Shown piece after piece: positions 17,157 to 24,745 of a stretch of 41,679 bases of DNA; the stretch's first letter is position 1, and each line of letters begins with the position of its first letter. The DNA is taken from assembly GCA_027487395.1 (NCBI GenBank), contig JAIYDR010000238.1, positions 1 to 41,679 on the forward strand. Reading direction: 5' to 3'. A program made the translations under genes and the position numbers. The stretch is from Rhodobacter sp. (GTDB lineage: Bacteria; Pseudomonadota; Alphaproteobacteria; Rhodobacterales; Rhodobacteraceae). The notes under the pieces are model-generated. The model saw nothing but the letters and a program-made list of their open reading frames with translations, ran no database searches and was not told the origin of the DNA.

Positions 17157-17792
17157 TCAGCGCAGGATCGTCGGGTAATCTTCGCGCGACGACCAGTTCT
17201 TCGTCAGCAGCGGCAATCCGAACATCGACGAGACCAGCATCCCGCCGCCAATGGCCGAGTTGCCTTTCTTTGGTGTCGACACCAGTTTCATCGGCCAGAA
17301 CATTTTCGACATATACCCACCACCGCGCATGGCCGAGGTGCGGGGCTTGCTTTGCATAATCGGGTTGCTGCCCAAGATATGCCCATGTGACGACCGGCTG
17401 AACGAGTTCGACATCAAAAGCGGGTGGCTCTTCATGACGCTGTTGGCATGGCGGGCATCGGGATATTCGCGCAGATAGACGTCTTCATCTTCCAGACCGA
17501 CATTCAGCGCCGGGTGTTTGCGCAGAACCTTGATCGCGGCGCGGGCGGTGCCCACCGGGTTGAACGGCGCCTGAACCACCAAAAGCGCCTGACCGCCGGT
17601 CATTGCCGCCTGATAGGCCTTGGCCGAGAAGGCCGTGACGCGTGCGGACTTCATCGCGGCCGCAGCGCCGCCACTGACATCGGCGGTGATGATATGGATG
17701 ATGTCCTCATCCAGCCCATAGCTCAACAAGCTGGCCTTGGCCGCCGCTGCCGCGGAGGAGTCAGAATAAAGCCGCGTGATGATTGTCGTCAT
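17157..17792 (-). CDS. PucE-like LH2-associated protein
   Basis: Third gene after pucBA, starting 52 bp past pucC. The 211-residue protein has an N-terminal 'MTTIITRLYSDSSAAAAAKA', a fold-like region to about residue 105 that resembles the alpha/beta 'general stress' DUF1269-like pattern, then a polar, Met/Gly/Ser-rich C-terminal half (residues 115-211) with GGGYMSKMFWPMKLV and GGGMLVSSMFGLPLL. In Rhodobacter capsulatus the genes after pucC (pucD, pucE) encode small LH2-associated proteins, including a gamma subunit of about 14 kDa. The assignment here rests mainly on position, and this protein is longer. Confidence 0.55.
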   Translation of the reverse strand: MTTIITRLYSDSSAAAAAKASLLSYGLDEDIIHIITADVSGGAAAAMKSARVTAFSAKAYQAAMTGGQALLVVQAPFNPVGTARAAIKVLRKHPALNVGLEDEDVYLREYPDARHANSVMKSHPLLMSNSFSRSSHGHILGSNPIMQSKPRTSAMRGGGYMSKMFWPMKLVSTPKKGNSAIGGGMLVSSMFGLPLLTKNWSSREDYPTILR

Positions 17793-17844
17793 TTTGCACC
17801 TGTTGTCCTGATGGCCCGAAAGGACCGGTTCACATGTTTTTCAG

Positions 17845-19332
17845 TCAGCGTGTTCTTCCAGCCGCGAAGGTTTGCGGTGTTCTAGGCTGCGCTCCGTGCG
17901 GTTCCGTGCCACCCGAAAGATAGGTAGTTTGGACCGGATCGACATCAATGGGTCTGGATTCAGACTTGCCACGCAGTGGCAGGGCCAAAAGCAGTGCCAG
18001 TGCCAAGAGGCCAGCTTCGATCAGGAACACCGATGTATAGGGCGCTGCGGCGGACGCGCCCACGACCTCGGTCGCCACGATCGTATCGCGCACTGCACCC
18101 CCAATGGCGATGGCAAGCCCGGCCGATGTTGCCTGCACCGCACCCCAAGCGCCAAGCGACAGACCGATCTGATCGCGCGGCGCCGAGCGCATCGTGGCCG
18201 TCAAGGTGCCATGTCCGAACAGCCCGGCACCAAAGCCCGCCATCAGCGTGCCTGCCATCAGCATCGGCACCGACAGCACCGACGATGACCAGACAATCAG
18301 CCCAAAGGCCGGTAGCCCCACGGCTGCGCCAAACAACGCCATGTCGATGGGCCGCGTCCCCGCACCCAGCCAACGCGACGCCAGGACAAAGCCGACAAGG
18401 CTGCCGCAGGCCAGAAACACGGTCAGCCGCGTTGTGTCGGCAATGCTCATCATCAGGACTTGACCGCCAAACGGTTCCAACAACACGTCTGCCATGCCAA
18501 AGCCAGCCGTCCCAAGCCCGATGATCGCCAAAAGCCGGAACATGCCCTTGCGTTCGGTCAGACGGGCCCAGGCTTCGCCAAAGGTGACCTCTGGACCCTT
18601 CGGCGCAAGCGCCCGCATCCGGTCGCGTGCCTCTTGCTTCCACATCGCAAAGAAGTTCAGCGCGACAGTGATCACGGCCGAGCCTTGAATGACCTGAATC
18701 AGGCGGCCTGGTGTGTAATTCTGCAACAGTGCGCCATAGGTGAAGGCGCTGACGATCATGCCGACCAGCAGCATCACATACATCAGGCCCACGACCTTTG
18801 GCTGATCTTCTTCCGGCACCAGATCAGTGGCCAGCGCCAGCCCGATGGTTTGCACGATATGCACGCCCGCGCCGACCAGCAAGAATGCCAGCGCGGCAGA
18901 ACTGAGCCCAATCCAGCGCGGCGCATCAATCGCTTCGCCGTAACCAGACAGCACCAAAAGCGCGAAGGGCATGATGGCAAAGCCACCAAACTGCAGCATC
19001 GTGCCTTTGAAGATATAGGGCAGGCGCCGTAGTCCCAGCGCAGACTTTAGCCGATCAGAGCGAAAGCCGATCAAGGCGCGAAACGGGGCAAATACCAGTG
19101 GTAGCGCCAGCATCGCACCAACGAGGGTGGCTGGCACGCGCAATTCCACGATCATCACACGATTCAAGGTGCCGACCATCAAGACAAGCGCCATGCCGAC
19201 CGTCACTTGAAACAGGGACAGGCGCAGCAAGCGCGAAAGCGGCACCTCATCGGAAGCGGCGTCGGAAAAAGGCAAGAACCGGACCCCGACCCCCGAGATT
19301 TTGCGAAGCGCGAAACTCTTGTAGTTGAACAT
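17845..19332 (-). CDS. pucC: LH2 assembly / bacteriochlorophyll delivery MFS protein
   Basis: A 495-residue, twelve-helix member of the BCH family of the major facilitator superfamily (PucC, LhaA, bch2). Diagnostic stretches include LNRVMIVELRVPATLVG, 'PFRALIGFRSDRLKSALG', 'RRLPYIFKGTMLQFGGFAIM' and 'GLFGHGTLTATM'. PucC is needed to build the LH2 complex in Rhodobacter. It lies downstream of pucA, separated by a stem-loop, so it should be expressed at a lower level than pucBA. Confidence 0.93.
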   Translation of the reverse strand: MFNYKSFALRKISGVGVRFLPFSDAASDEVPLSRLLRLSLFQVTVGMALVLMVGTLNRVMIVELRVPATLVGAMLALPLVFAPFRALIGFRSDRLKSALGLRRLPYIFKGTMLQFGGFAIMPFALLVLSGYGEAIDAPRWIGLSSAALAFLLVGAGVHIVQTIGLALATDLVPEEDQPKVVGLMYVMLLVGMIVSAFTYGALLQNYTPGRLIQVIQGSAVITVALNFFAMWKQEARDRMRALAPKGPEVTFGEAWARLTERKGMFRLLAIIGLGTAGFGMADVLLEPFGGQVLMMSIADTTRLTVFLACGSLVGFVLASRWLGAGTRPIDMALFGAAVGLPAFGLIVWSSSVLSVPMLMAGTLMAGFGAGLFGHGTLTATMRSAPRDQIGLSLGAWGAVQATSAGLAIAIGGAVRDTIVATEVVGASAAAPYTSVFLIEAGLLALALLLALPLRGKSESRPIDVDPVQTTYLSGGTEPHGAQPRTPQTFAAGRTR

Positions 19333-19384
19333 CGGCTGGCCCGCTCATTCTTGGGAATTGAATCATCCCCTCGCGAGAGTTGAC

Positions 19385-19424
19385 GTGTGAGGCCCCCTGG
19401 CCGGAGGACAAGGGAGCCTCACAC
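19385..19424 (-). promoter_or_regulatory. pucA-pucC intergenic stem-loop
   Basis: A 9-bp perfect stem (GTGTGAGGC with GCCTCACAC), one mismatch, then 4 more bp, with no T-run after it in the direction of transcription. Stem-loops at this site in Rhodobacter puc and puf operons protect the upstream antenna mRNA from 3' decay and reduce read-through, so antenna subunits are made in excess over PucC. That role is inferred from position. Confidence 0.75.
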
Positions 19425-19459
19425 TTTCGCAGACCACCCTGCGTGGAGGGTGGATAAGC

Positions 19460-19765
19460 TTAGTTCGACGCCATCAGTTCAGGCCGCTTCAAGATCGCAA
19501 GGGCCGTCGTGCCATCCGGCATCGTGATCAGGACTTCCTGCCCTGCCGAAGCAGAGTAGGAGACTTTGGCTGCATCCTGCTCGGGCAGGACAAGCGAAGC
19601 CGCCGCCATGCCGCCAGCCGACTTGCCGGACAGGAAATCAGCAACCCAGGTCGTGTTGCTGAGAACGGCGACGTGGACGGCGAATGACCCCACGGCGACC
19701 GCACTCAGGAACAAAGGCACCCCAACGGTTGGCTTAACGACAAGCCACATTTTTGCGTTGTTCAT
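19460..19765 (-). CDS. pucA: LH2 antenna alpha subunit with Phe44-Leu45 and long C-terminal tail
   Basis: Membrane-spanning bacteriochlorophyll protein. [20 protein letters not shown] aligns without gaps to Rhodobacter PucA; His31 (in FAVHVAVL) is the B850 ligand and Trp40 is kept. Positions 44 and 45, which in B850 antennae are Tyr and Tyr/Trp and hydrogen-bond the B850 acetyl groups, are Phe44 and Leu45 here. At 101 residues it is about 45-50 longer than the usual alpha chain; residues about 52-101 form an Ala/Ser-rich linker and a strand-like '[18 protein letters not shown]'. The start at 19765 is set by homology and a GGTGAGGGG upstream. Confidence 0.93.
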   Translation of the reverse strand: MNNAKMWLVVKPTVGVPLFLSAVAVGSFAVHVAVLSNTTWVADFLSGKSAGGMAAASLVLPEQDAAKVSYSASAGQEVLITMPDGTTALAILKRPELMASN

Positions 19766-19775
19766 GATGCGCCCC

Positions 19776-19931
19776 TCACCCAAGCCACGGTGTGGTAACA
19801 GCCACCAAGATATGCGCGATGAGGGCGATGACGCCGAACACGCGCGTACCGTCGATCAGGTAGCTGTGGACTTCTTCTGCTTCTCTCAAGGTCAGGCCAG
19901 TCGGCCACACCTTGTCAGGATCGTTGGACAT
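19776..19931 (-). CDS. pucB: LH2 antenna beta subunit
   Basis: A 51-residue antenna protein. It begins [20 protein letters not shown] and ends [12 protein letters not shown], and aligns without gaps to Rhodobacter PucB. His22 (EEVH) lies in the B800 region and His40 (LIAH) is the B850 magnesium ligand. GGAGGA lies six bases before the ATG. The stop is 10 bp from the pucA start, so the pair is co-translated from one mRNA. Confidence 0.95.
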   Translation of the reverse strand: MSNDPDKVWPTGLTLREAEEVHSYLIDGTRVFGVIALIAHILVAVTTPWLG

Positions 19932-19951
19932 ATGAGTTCCTCCGTGCCCTC

Positions 19952-19984
19952 GTCGTCACTTTCAGACAGGGGCAGAGTGACGAC
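19952..19984 (-). promoter_or_regulatory. pucBA leader hairpin, proximal
   Basis: A perfect 9-bp inverted repeat (GTCGTCACT with AGTGACGAC) around a 15-base loop, ending 20 bp upstream of the pucB start codon. In the mRNA it lies just above the ribosome-binding site and could protect the 5' end or control loading. Confidence 0.6.
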
Positions 19985-19998
19985 ATTGGCTCTGCCCA

Positions 19999-20037
19999 GT
20001 CCAGACAAGCGAACGACTCGCAGCCTGCTTGATGGAC
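19999..20037 (-). promoter_or_regulatory. pucBA leader hairpin, distal
   Basis: Two 5-bp stem blocks (GTCCA with TGGAC, CAAGC with GCTTG) joined by a small internal bulge, with a 16-base loop. It lies between the PpsR boxes and the proximal hairpin, so it is probably at or near the 5' end of the puc mRNA. Confidence 0.45.
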
Positions 20038-20048
20038 CTGTGCCAAGA

Positions 20049-20092
20049 TGTCACTACTGATTTACACTTTCAAGTGTCTATAATGATTGACA
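20049..20092 (-). promoter_or_regulatory. puc promoter: tandem PpsR/CrtJ boxes
   Basis: Two TGT-N12-ACA sites, at 20049-20066 and 20075-20092, 8 bp apart. The second is extended: AAGTGTC at 20072-20078 and GACACTT at 20089-20095, so it fits TGTC-N10-GACA exactly. An extra dyad, ACACTT-TC-AAGTGT (20064-20077), bridges them. PpsR/CrtJ represses bch, crt and puc promoters under oxygen by binding pairs of such sites. They lie 118-161 bp upstream of pucB on the correct side. I could not fix the -35/-10 elements. Confidence 0.8.
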
Positions 20093-20119
20093 CTTATTCA
20101 AGTTTTGTCGTAGTGAAAA

Positions 20120-20132
20120 GTGAATTATTCAC
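20120..20132. promoter_or_regulatory. Dyad upstream of the PpsR boxes
   Basis: A 13-bp palindrome, GTGAAT T ATTCAC, in an AT-rich stretch (20096-20160) that is unlike the surrounding DNA. It could be an activator or nucleoid-protein site for the puc promoter. No regulator can be named. Confidence 0.35.
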
Positions 20133-20160
20133 CCAAATATTCAGTAATAACAATATTTTA

Positions 20161-20460
20161 AACTGATGGCTCTGAGCCACAAGCTGTGCCTTGCAAAGGT
20201 GCATCCCGAAAGATGTGCAAGCAAAGTTGCCGAAATACGACTCCATCTCTCGATTGGCGACGATCGTCCGTTCGGACGGAACACAAAGAGTGTCAACCTT
20301 GCTGCTGCGGGAGGCGGTGGCGCGCCGGCGAAGGCCAACCCTGTCGTCGGGCGGCCATCATCGCAGCGCGATCGGGCGCCAGCGTCGTGTTGCGATCACC
20401 CATGGCCCCGGCGCCGTCACATAGGCGAAGACGGTGGCCAAGAGACACAGTGCCAAACGG
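20161..20460. other. Intergenic region between puc and the carbohydrate-type operon; possible gene remnant
   Basis: Three hundred bases with no convincing gene. Overlapping short plus-strand frames contain stretches that look protein-like, such as 'YDSISRLATIVRSDG' and 'GRQRRVAITHGPGAVT', but none has a good start, family match or consistent frame. This may be a decayed gene end; I cannot identify it. Confidence 0.3.
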
Positions 20461-21411
20461 TCAGACCGGAAGGGAGCATCCCAAATCGGTCAGCACTGAC
20501 CGGAACGCCGTAGTCCCCCGGATCAAGGCTTTGTGTTCCAGATCAACCAGTTGCTCAGGCGACAGCCGCGATTGGTCCAGTACAAGATAGCCCGGATCAA
20601 AGGGCGGATCGGCAAAAGCGAAGGCCCCTTGGCCCAGCGTCACACCCGCCAAAGGCGCGCGGCTTTCACGGATCGGTGCACTGTAGGCCCAGACGTTTTC
20701 AAACGTGATCCGTCTCAGCCCCTGATCCAGAAGGCGCTTGGTCAGTCGCGTCAGGGGCAGGACCCCATCACCAACGGCCACGCCAACCACCCTGAGCTGT
20801 CCTGCATGTTCGGGGCGCACCATGACGTGGTCTTTGAAATGGACGGAATGGACATGCGGCAAGACCGCATCCAAAGCGGCCTCGGGGTCTTCCAAGACCA
20901 TTTGTGAGTTGCCATAGTCATAGAGGATCTTCAGTGCAGGGTGCCCGACGGCCTCGACGATGCTGGCCAGTTCCGGGCCGGTAAAATCCTCGTGGTTTTC
21001 CAAGACGATGACGACACCAAGATCATGCGCAATTGGCGCTGCGGCGGTCAGGTCGCGGATGGTCGCCGCCATCATCTCTGCCGGGGTGCCGCTGTGCCGG
21101 GTGTAGGTGCGCAAGGACGTTGCCCCCATCCGCTGGGCCACACGGAGCAGTTCGGTCATATGGGAAGGCGCGGTTCCCGAGGTGTCCACTTCCAGACTGA
21201 AGCCAAGCCCCTCAAGATGCGTCCGCAGCCGATCCATCCGCCAGCTTTCCCGGCCACCAAGGTGGCGATAGTTCGGATTGTTCAAAGACAGGCTCAGGCC
21301 TTTGAACCCAAGGTCTGCCGCCAGGTCCGCAAAGGCGATGCAGTCAAAACCGGAGCTATGGGCAAAGTGATGCCACAGGCTAAAGCTATGAATTGTAGGC
21401 TCAATCTGCAT
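20461..21411 (-). CDS. Sugar phosphate isomerase/epimerase-like TIM-barrel protein
   Basis: A 316-residue xylose-isomerase-like TIM barrel (COG1082). Typical features are 'FADLAADLGFKGLSL' early on, VIVLENHEDFTG with a metal-ligand Glu near residue 148, 'LKILYDYGNSQMVLEDP' with Asp near 182, 'HVHSVHFKDH' with His near 210, and TFENVW with Glu near 258. These give the usual Glu-Asp-His-Glu metal set. The substrate is unknown. Its start overlaps the upstream kinase gene by 11 bp; it is the last gene of a three-gene operon. Confidence 0.82.
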   Translation of the reverse strand: MQIEPTIHSFSLWHHFAHSSGFDCIAFADLAADLGFKGLSLSLNNPNYRHLGGRESWRMDRLRTHLEGLGFSLEVDTSGTAPSHMTELLRVAQRMGATSLRTYTRHSGTPAEMMAATIRDLTAAAPIAHDLGVVIVLENHEDFTGPELASIVEAVGHPALKILYDYGNSQMVLEDPEAALDAVLPHVHSVHFKDHVMVRPEHAGQLRVVGVAVGDGVLPLTRLTKRLLDQGLRRITFENVWAYSAPIRESRAPLAGVTLGQGAFAFADPPFDPGYLVLDQSRLSPEQLVDLEHKALIRGTTAFRSVLTDLGCSLPV

Positions 21412-22255
21412 CGCATCGATCCATATCGGTCATTTCGGCGGCAAAGGCCGCGGCATAGCGATCCCGAACCTCGGCCTCGGCGCGGGTTTCCGAGCGCCAA
21501 AGGCAATAGGCTGCCATACGCCACGCATAAAACGGACGCAGCGCCAGATATCTTGCTTTTAGGTCGGGGCGGGCAAGGGCGTGCCAGAAGGCGGCGCGTT
21601 CGGAGGCGGTCAGAACCGCGTGTTCGCTGAGGATCTGGAAGGCGGGCGACAGAAAACTGTAGATGTCCTCGGCCAAGTCGCCGGCAGCGGGGCATTGCCA
21701 ATCAATGATCCGCACGTCTGTGCCTTGTGCGATCAGATTGCCGGGCCCAAGATCGGTGTGTATGAGCGAAAGCCGGGCAGGGGGGGCTATATCCTGCGGT
21801 GCAGGGCGCCGGGTGGGAGCGGATGTGCATAGAGCAAACAGGGCATCACCCTCAGCCAGAATATCTGCCGGATGCAAGGGTACGCGGCGAAAGCCCTTGG
21901 GGTCTGCCGCCTCTTTGCGCAACAGGATCCGGGCCACTTCGGCTGTTCCGGTCCGCCAAGGGTGGCCTTCGACATAGTCATAGATCATGACGGACGTCTC
22001 TGGCCAGTACTGCAAAAGCCGGGGGGCCACGTCCAATCCATCAAGTCGCTGCAAAGCGCGGGCTTCGTCATCTGGTCGATTTGGAAAGAGGGTTCCGGTC
22101 GTTTCGGGCGCGAAGCGTTTCAAGACCCGTTTGGCGGGTCCGGTCTGGATCAACAGCACCTCGTTCAAATAGCCACCCTTCAAGGGAAACAGTGCCACTG
22201 GTCCTTGCCAAAGCCCGGCCTCTTTCAACAAGGTCTCAACTAGTTCCTGGGTCAT
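21401..22255 (-). CDS. APH/choline kinase-family phosphotransferase
   Basis: A 284-residue kinase-like fold protein. The Brenner motif LSLIHTDLGPGNLI (catalytic Asp around residue 173) and the metal-binding IIDWQ (Asp about 191) are intact, and 'RVLKRFAPET' carries a likely ATP-contacting Lys. The family phosphorylates small hydroxylated substrates such as aminoglycosides, choline, homoserine or sugars. Its place between a TIM-barrel isomerase and an LDH2 dehydrogenase suggests a polyol or sugar-acid substrate rather than an antibiotic. That is inference. It overlaps both neighbours. Confidence 0.82.
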   Translation of the reverse strand: MTQELVETLLKEAGLWQGPVALFPLKGGYLNEVLLIQTGPAKRVLKRFAPETTGTLFPNRPDDEARALQRLDGLDVAPRLLQYWPETSVMIYDYVEGHPWRTGTAEVARILLRKEAADPKGFRRVPLHPADILAEGDALFALCTSAPTRRPAPQDIAPPARLSLIHTDLGPGNLIAQGTDVRIIDWQCPAAGDLAEDIYSFLSPAFQILSEHAVLTASERAAFWHALARPDLKARYLALRPFYAWRMAAYCLWRSETRAEAEVRDRYAAAFAAEMTDMDRCDAD

Positions 22256-23250
22256 TGATGCGCCTGCAACCGGGCCAGAAGTGCCGCTTCAATCTCCAGT
22301 CCCTCGACCGCCAAGCGCACCTTATTCGCCTCGCGCCGCGCATTGGGCAAGCGCGCGCCTTCCTGTTCGGTGATTGACGCCATCAAGTGCTGAATGCTGG
22401 TGTCGAAGCCGCCAGAGGAAAACCCCTGCGGGTCGATGGCGATAAAGAACTGGCCATTGTCGATGGGGACGCCGTCATTGTCGGTGAACGAGCCTTGCTC
22501 TAGCCCAAGCCTGCCCCCGGCCAAGGCGGCGCAAAGCACTTCCACCAGCAGGCCGATGGAGAATCCTTTGACCCCACCGGCTGGTGCCATTGACCCGGCA
22601 AGCCCCGCCTTGGCATCGGTCGTCGGTGCGCCTTTGGCGTCCAACGCCCAACCCAGAGGAATGGGTTGGCCTTCATCCGCGGCACGTTTGACGGCCGTCC
22701 AAGCAACGGCCGTGGCCGATTGATCGACCAAGAACGCAATCTGACCGCCGGGAGCGGGCACGGCATAGGAGATCGGGTTGGTCCCGATGATCGGGCGATG
22801 ACCGCCAACCGGGGCAACCGTCGGCACTGCATTTGTGGCCCCGATGGCCAAAAGACCTGCCCGCGCCAAAGTGCCGGTATGAAATCCCAATGTCGCGGCG
22901 TTGTAAGAGTTGAAGACCCCCATGGCCGCAATGCCTTGCGCTTTCGCTGCCGGAATAAGGTTGGAAAACCCTGCCTCGATCGCGGGGTGGGCAAATCCAT
23001 GGCGCGCATCCACGCGAAAACTGCTGGACGAAAGGGCGATCACCTCAGGCTCGACCGTCCCTTTCACCTTGCCACTGCGCAAATGCTGGCAATAGTAATC
23101 AAGCCAGTAGAAGCCGTGCCCCTCAAGCCCCGAGAGTTCGGTATCCAGAATGGCCTCTGTGAAGTAGGGTGCATGCCGTTCGGCAAGCCCGCTGCCTGTT
23201 AAGGCGGATCGGATCAATTCACGCGCAGAGGGTAGATCGAGAACCGGCAT
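22252..23250 (-). CDS. Malate/(S)-sulfolactate/ureidoglycolate-type dehydrogenase (LDH2 family)
   Basis: A 332-residue NAD(P)-dependent oxidoreductase of the LDH2/MDH2 family, which lacks a Rossmann fold. Signatures are 'GHGFYWLDYYCQHLRSGKVK', 'GFAHPAIEAGFSNLIPAAKA', 'RPIIGTNPISYAVPAPGG' and 'GVKGFSIGLLVEVL'. Members oxidise malate, lactate, sulfolactate, ureidoglycolate or sugar acids. The start at 23250 (MPVLDLPSARELIRSAL) is the family start. It is the first gene of the operon; its last bases overlap the kinase start (ATGA). Confidence 0.87.
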   Translation of the reverse strand: MPVLDLPSARELIRSALTGSGLAERHAPYFTEAILDTELSGLEGHGFYWLDYYCQHLRSGKVKGTVEPEVIALSSSSFRVDARHGFAHPAIEAGFSNLIPAAKAQGIAAMGVFNSYNAATLGFHTGTLARAGLLAIGATNAVPTVAPVGGHRPIIGTNPISYAVPAPGGQIAFLVDQSATAVAWTAVKRAADEGQPIPLGWALDAKGAPTTDAKAGLAGSMAPAGGVKGFSIGLLVEVLCAALAGGRLGLEQGSFTDNDGVPIDNGQFFIAIDPQGFSSGGFDTSIQHLMASITEQEGARLPNARREANKVRLAVEGLEIEAALLARLQAHQ

Positions 23251-23396
23251 TTTGGGGCCTTTGCGTCTGAAAAGACTTTGGTCGTTGGCCGAAGTCACTC
23301 GACAGAGCACCTCTCCGGGCGGAGCCGTCTATCATGCAAACGACGAGGTCCCCTTGAATGCGACCTGCACCGCCGTTCCATATGGCACGAGGCTCT

Positions 23397-23553
23397 TCAA
23401 GCCTTCGACTCCGCTGGGAAACCGTAAACTGTGACAAAGGGTGCTCCATTGGCAGATACCCCCAAGGCAGCATGGCAAAGTGAGGGACGCAAAAGCTCGC
23501 GAATGGACGCGGCCGTTTGTCCGAGGCCCGACAAGAGTGCGGCCAAAGAGTCC
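23397..23553 (-). pseudogene. 3' fragment of a gene truncated by the insertion sequence
   Basis: An open frame enters from the left end of the IS and runs 51 codons to a TGA. It reads DSLAALLSGLGQTAASIREL, then ends in GAPFVTVYGFPAESKA. It has the composition of a real C-terminus (helix, then strand) but no start codon context, because the upstream part is replaced by the IS. No continuation is seen on the other side of the IS. Family unknown. Confidence 0.45.
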
Positions 23554-24745
23554 CAGGGCTATCGCATTTGGCCGATGATGGATTTGGCGAAGTCGTCGGA
23601 CCATCCGGATCGTTTTCGCTTTCTTGAGATTGGGAGTTTCGGGCGCGCGGTTCGGAGCAGGTTGAGTGTGAGACGCCGGAGGATGGCGAGGTTTTGGGGT
23701 CCGTTGTCGGCGCGGTTTCTGGCGCGGTCCTCGTCGAATGTGACGTCGAGGACCCAGTGGAGAGAGTTCTCGATGGCCCAGTGGCTGCGGACGGCGCGCG
23801 CGAAGGCTTGTGGAGAGAGCCGAGCGGAAGAGAGGTAATAGCGGGTGGAGGGCGGGCCCTCATCGCGGGTTGCCGTGACAGCGGCCAGCATGGCGAGGCC
23901 GGGCATGGCGGGGGCACCCGGCTCGGCCCTGTCACCAAAGAGCCAATCTGTGGAATGGGTTACGCGGTGTTGGCGGGTCTCGATCCGACCGTGGTCGGCA
24001 TCGGTGGTCACGAAGGTCTCCAGCGCCTCGGGCGGGTCGGCGAAGAAGCGCTCGACCTCGGCCAGCATCGCCGGGCGATTGGCCTTCAGCGCGAAGAGGT
24101 AGTCGCCGCCCCGCTCGAGCACCAGTTGCGCCGTCTCGGTCTGGGCGTGGATCGCATCGCCGGTGACCAGCGCCCCGTCGAGCGCCAGCGTGGCCAAGAG
24201 CGCGCGGGCGGCGGTGATCTCGTTCTCGCCCGGCGCGACGGCCCGCTGCCCCAGGCTGACCCGCGCCTCTGCCCCGAAGGCCGTCACCACATGCAGCGCC
24301 GAGCGGCCAGCCGCGCGGTCGAAGGACCGCCGCAAGGTCTTGCCATCGATGGCGATGACCCCGGCACCATCGGCCCCCAGGTCGGTCAGGAACGCCTCGA
24401 AGGCCCGCCCAAAGGCCTGTGGGTCCAGCAGCCTGAACACCCGGCTGAACGTGTCGTGGCTCGGCAAGCCATTCTCCAGACGAAGAAACTCCCGCAAAAG
24501 CACCTCCCGGTCCTCGGCGAACTCGGCAAAGTCCACACAGCTTTCCGCGCCGCAGACCGAAGCCACCAGAGCAATCGCAAGGATGTCGAGAAGGTCATGC
24601 CGCTGCGCGTTGCCCGACCGCGGGTCAGGCAGGTCTCGGAAAATCGTCAGCAGCGAAGCCATCGGAAAACTCCCCAGCAGGAGAAACCCAAAGAATCCAC
24701 TTCAAACCGATAATCCAGACCAATTTCTCAAATGCGATTCCCCTG
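23554..24745 (-). mobile_element. ISAs1-family insertion sequence, 1192 bp
   Basis: Terminal inverted repeats of 17 bp with two mismatches: CAGGGCTATCGCATTTG at the left end (23554-23570) and, read inward, CAGGGGAATCGCATTTG at the right end (24729-24745). One transposase gene fills the element; its TAG stop lies inside the left repeat. The bases next to the two ends (AAGAGTCC and TGAGGGGG) do not match, so no target-site duplication is visible. Confidence 0.88.
23559..24662 (-). CDS. ISAs1-family (DDE) transposase
   Basis: A 367-residue intact transposase. The N-terminal 'FRDLPDPRSGNAQRHDLLDI' and 'LAIALVASVCGAESCVDFAE' are the ISAs1/H-repeat-associated signature. DDE residues are probably the Asp of VIAIDGKTLRRSFD, the Asp of LVTGDAIHAQTETA, and a late Glu in HWAIENSLHWVLDVTFDED. 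The gene has higher GC than its flanks and looks recently active: there is no frameshift. Confidence 0.92.
   Translation of the reverse strand: MASLLTIFRDLPDPRSGNAQRHDLLDILAIALVASVCGAESCVDFAEFAEDREVLLREFLRLENGLPSHDTFSRVFRLLDPQAFGRAFEAFLTDLGADGAGVIAIDGKTLRRSFDRAAGRSALHVVTAFGAEARVSLGQRAVAPGENEITAARALLATLALDGALVTGDAIHAQTETAQLVLERGGDYLFALKANRPAMLAEVERFFADPPEALETFVTTDADHGRIETRQHRVTHSTDWLFGDRAEPGAPAMPGLAMLAAVTATRDEGPPSTRYYLSSARLSPQAFARAVRSHWAIENSLHWVLDVTFDEDRARNRADNGPQNLAILRRLTLNLLRTARPKLPISRKRKRSGWSDDFAKSIIGQMR

Noticed and set aside
20161-20460. Overlapping plus-strand frames upstream of the puc promoter
   Set aside because: Protein-like fragments occur in different frames; not enough to call a gene or name a pseudogene.
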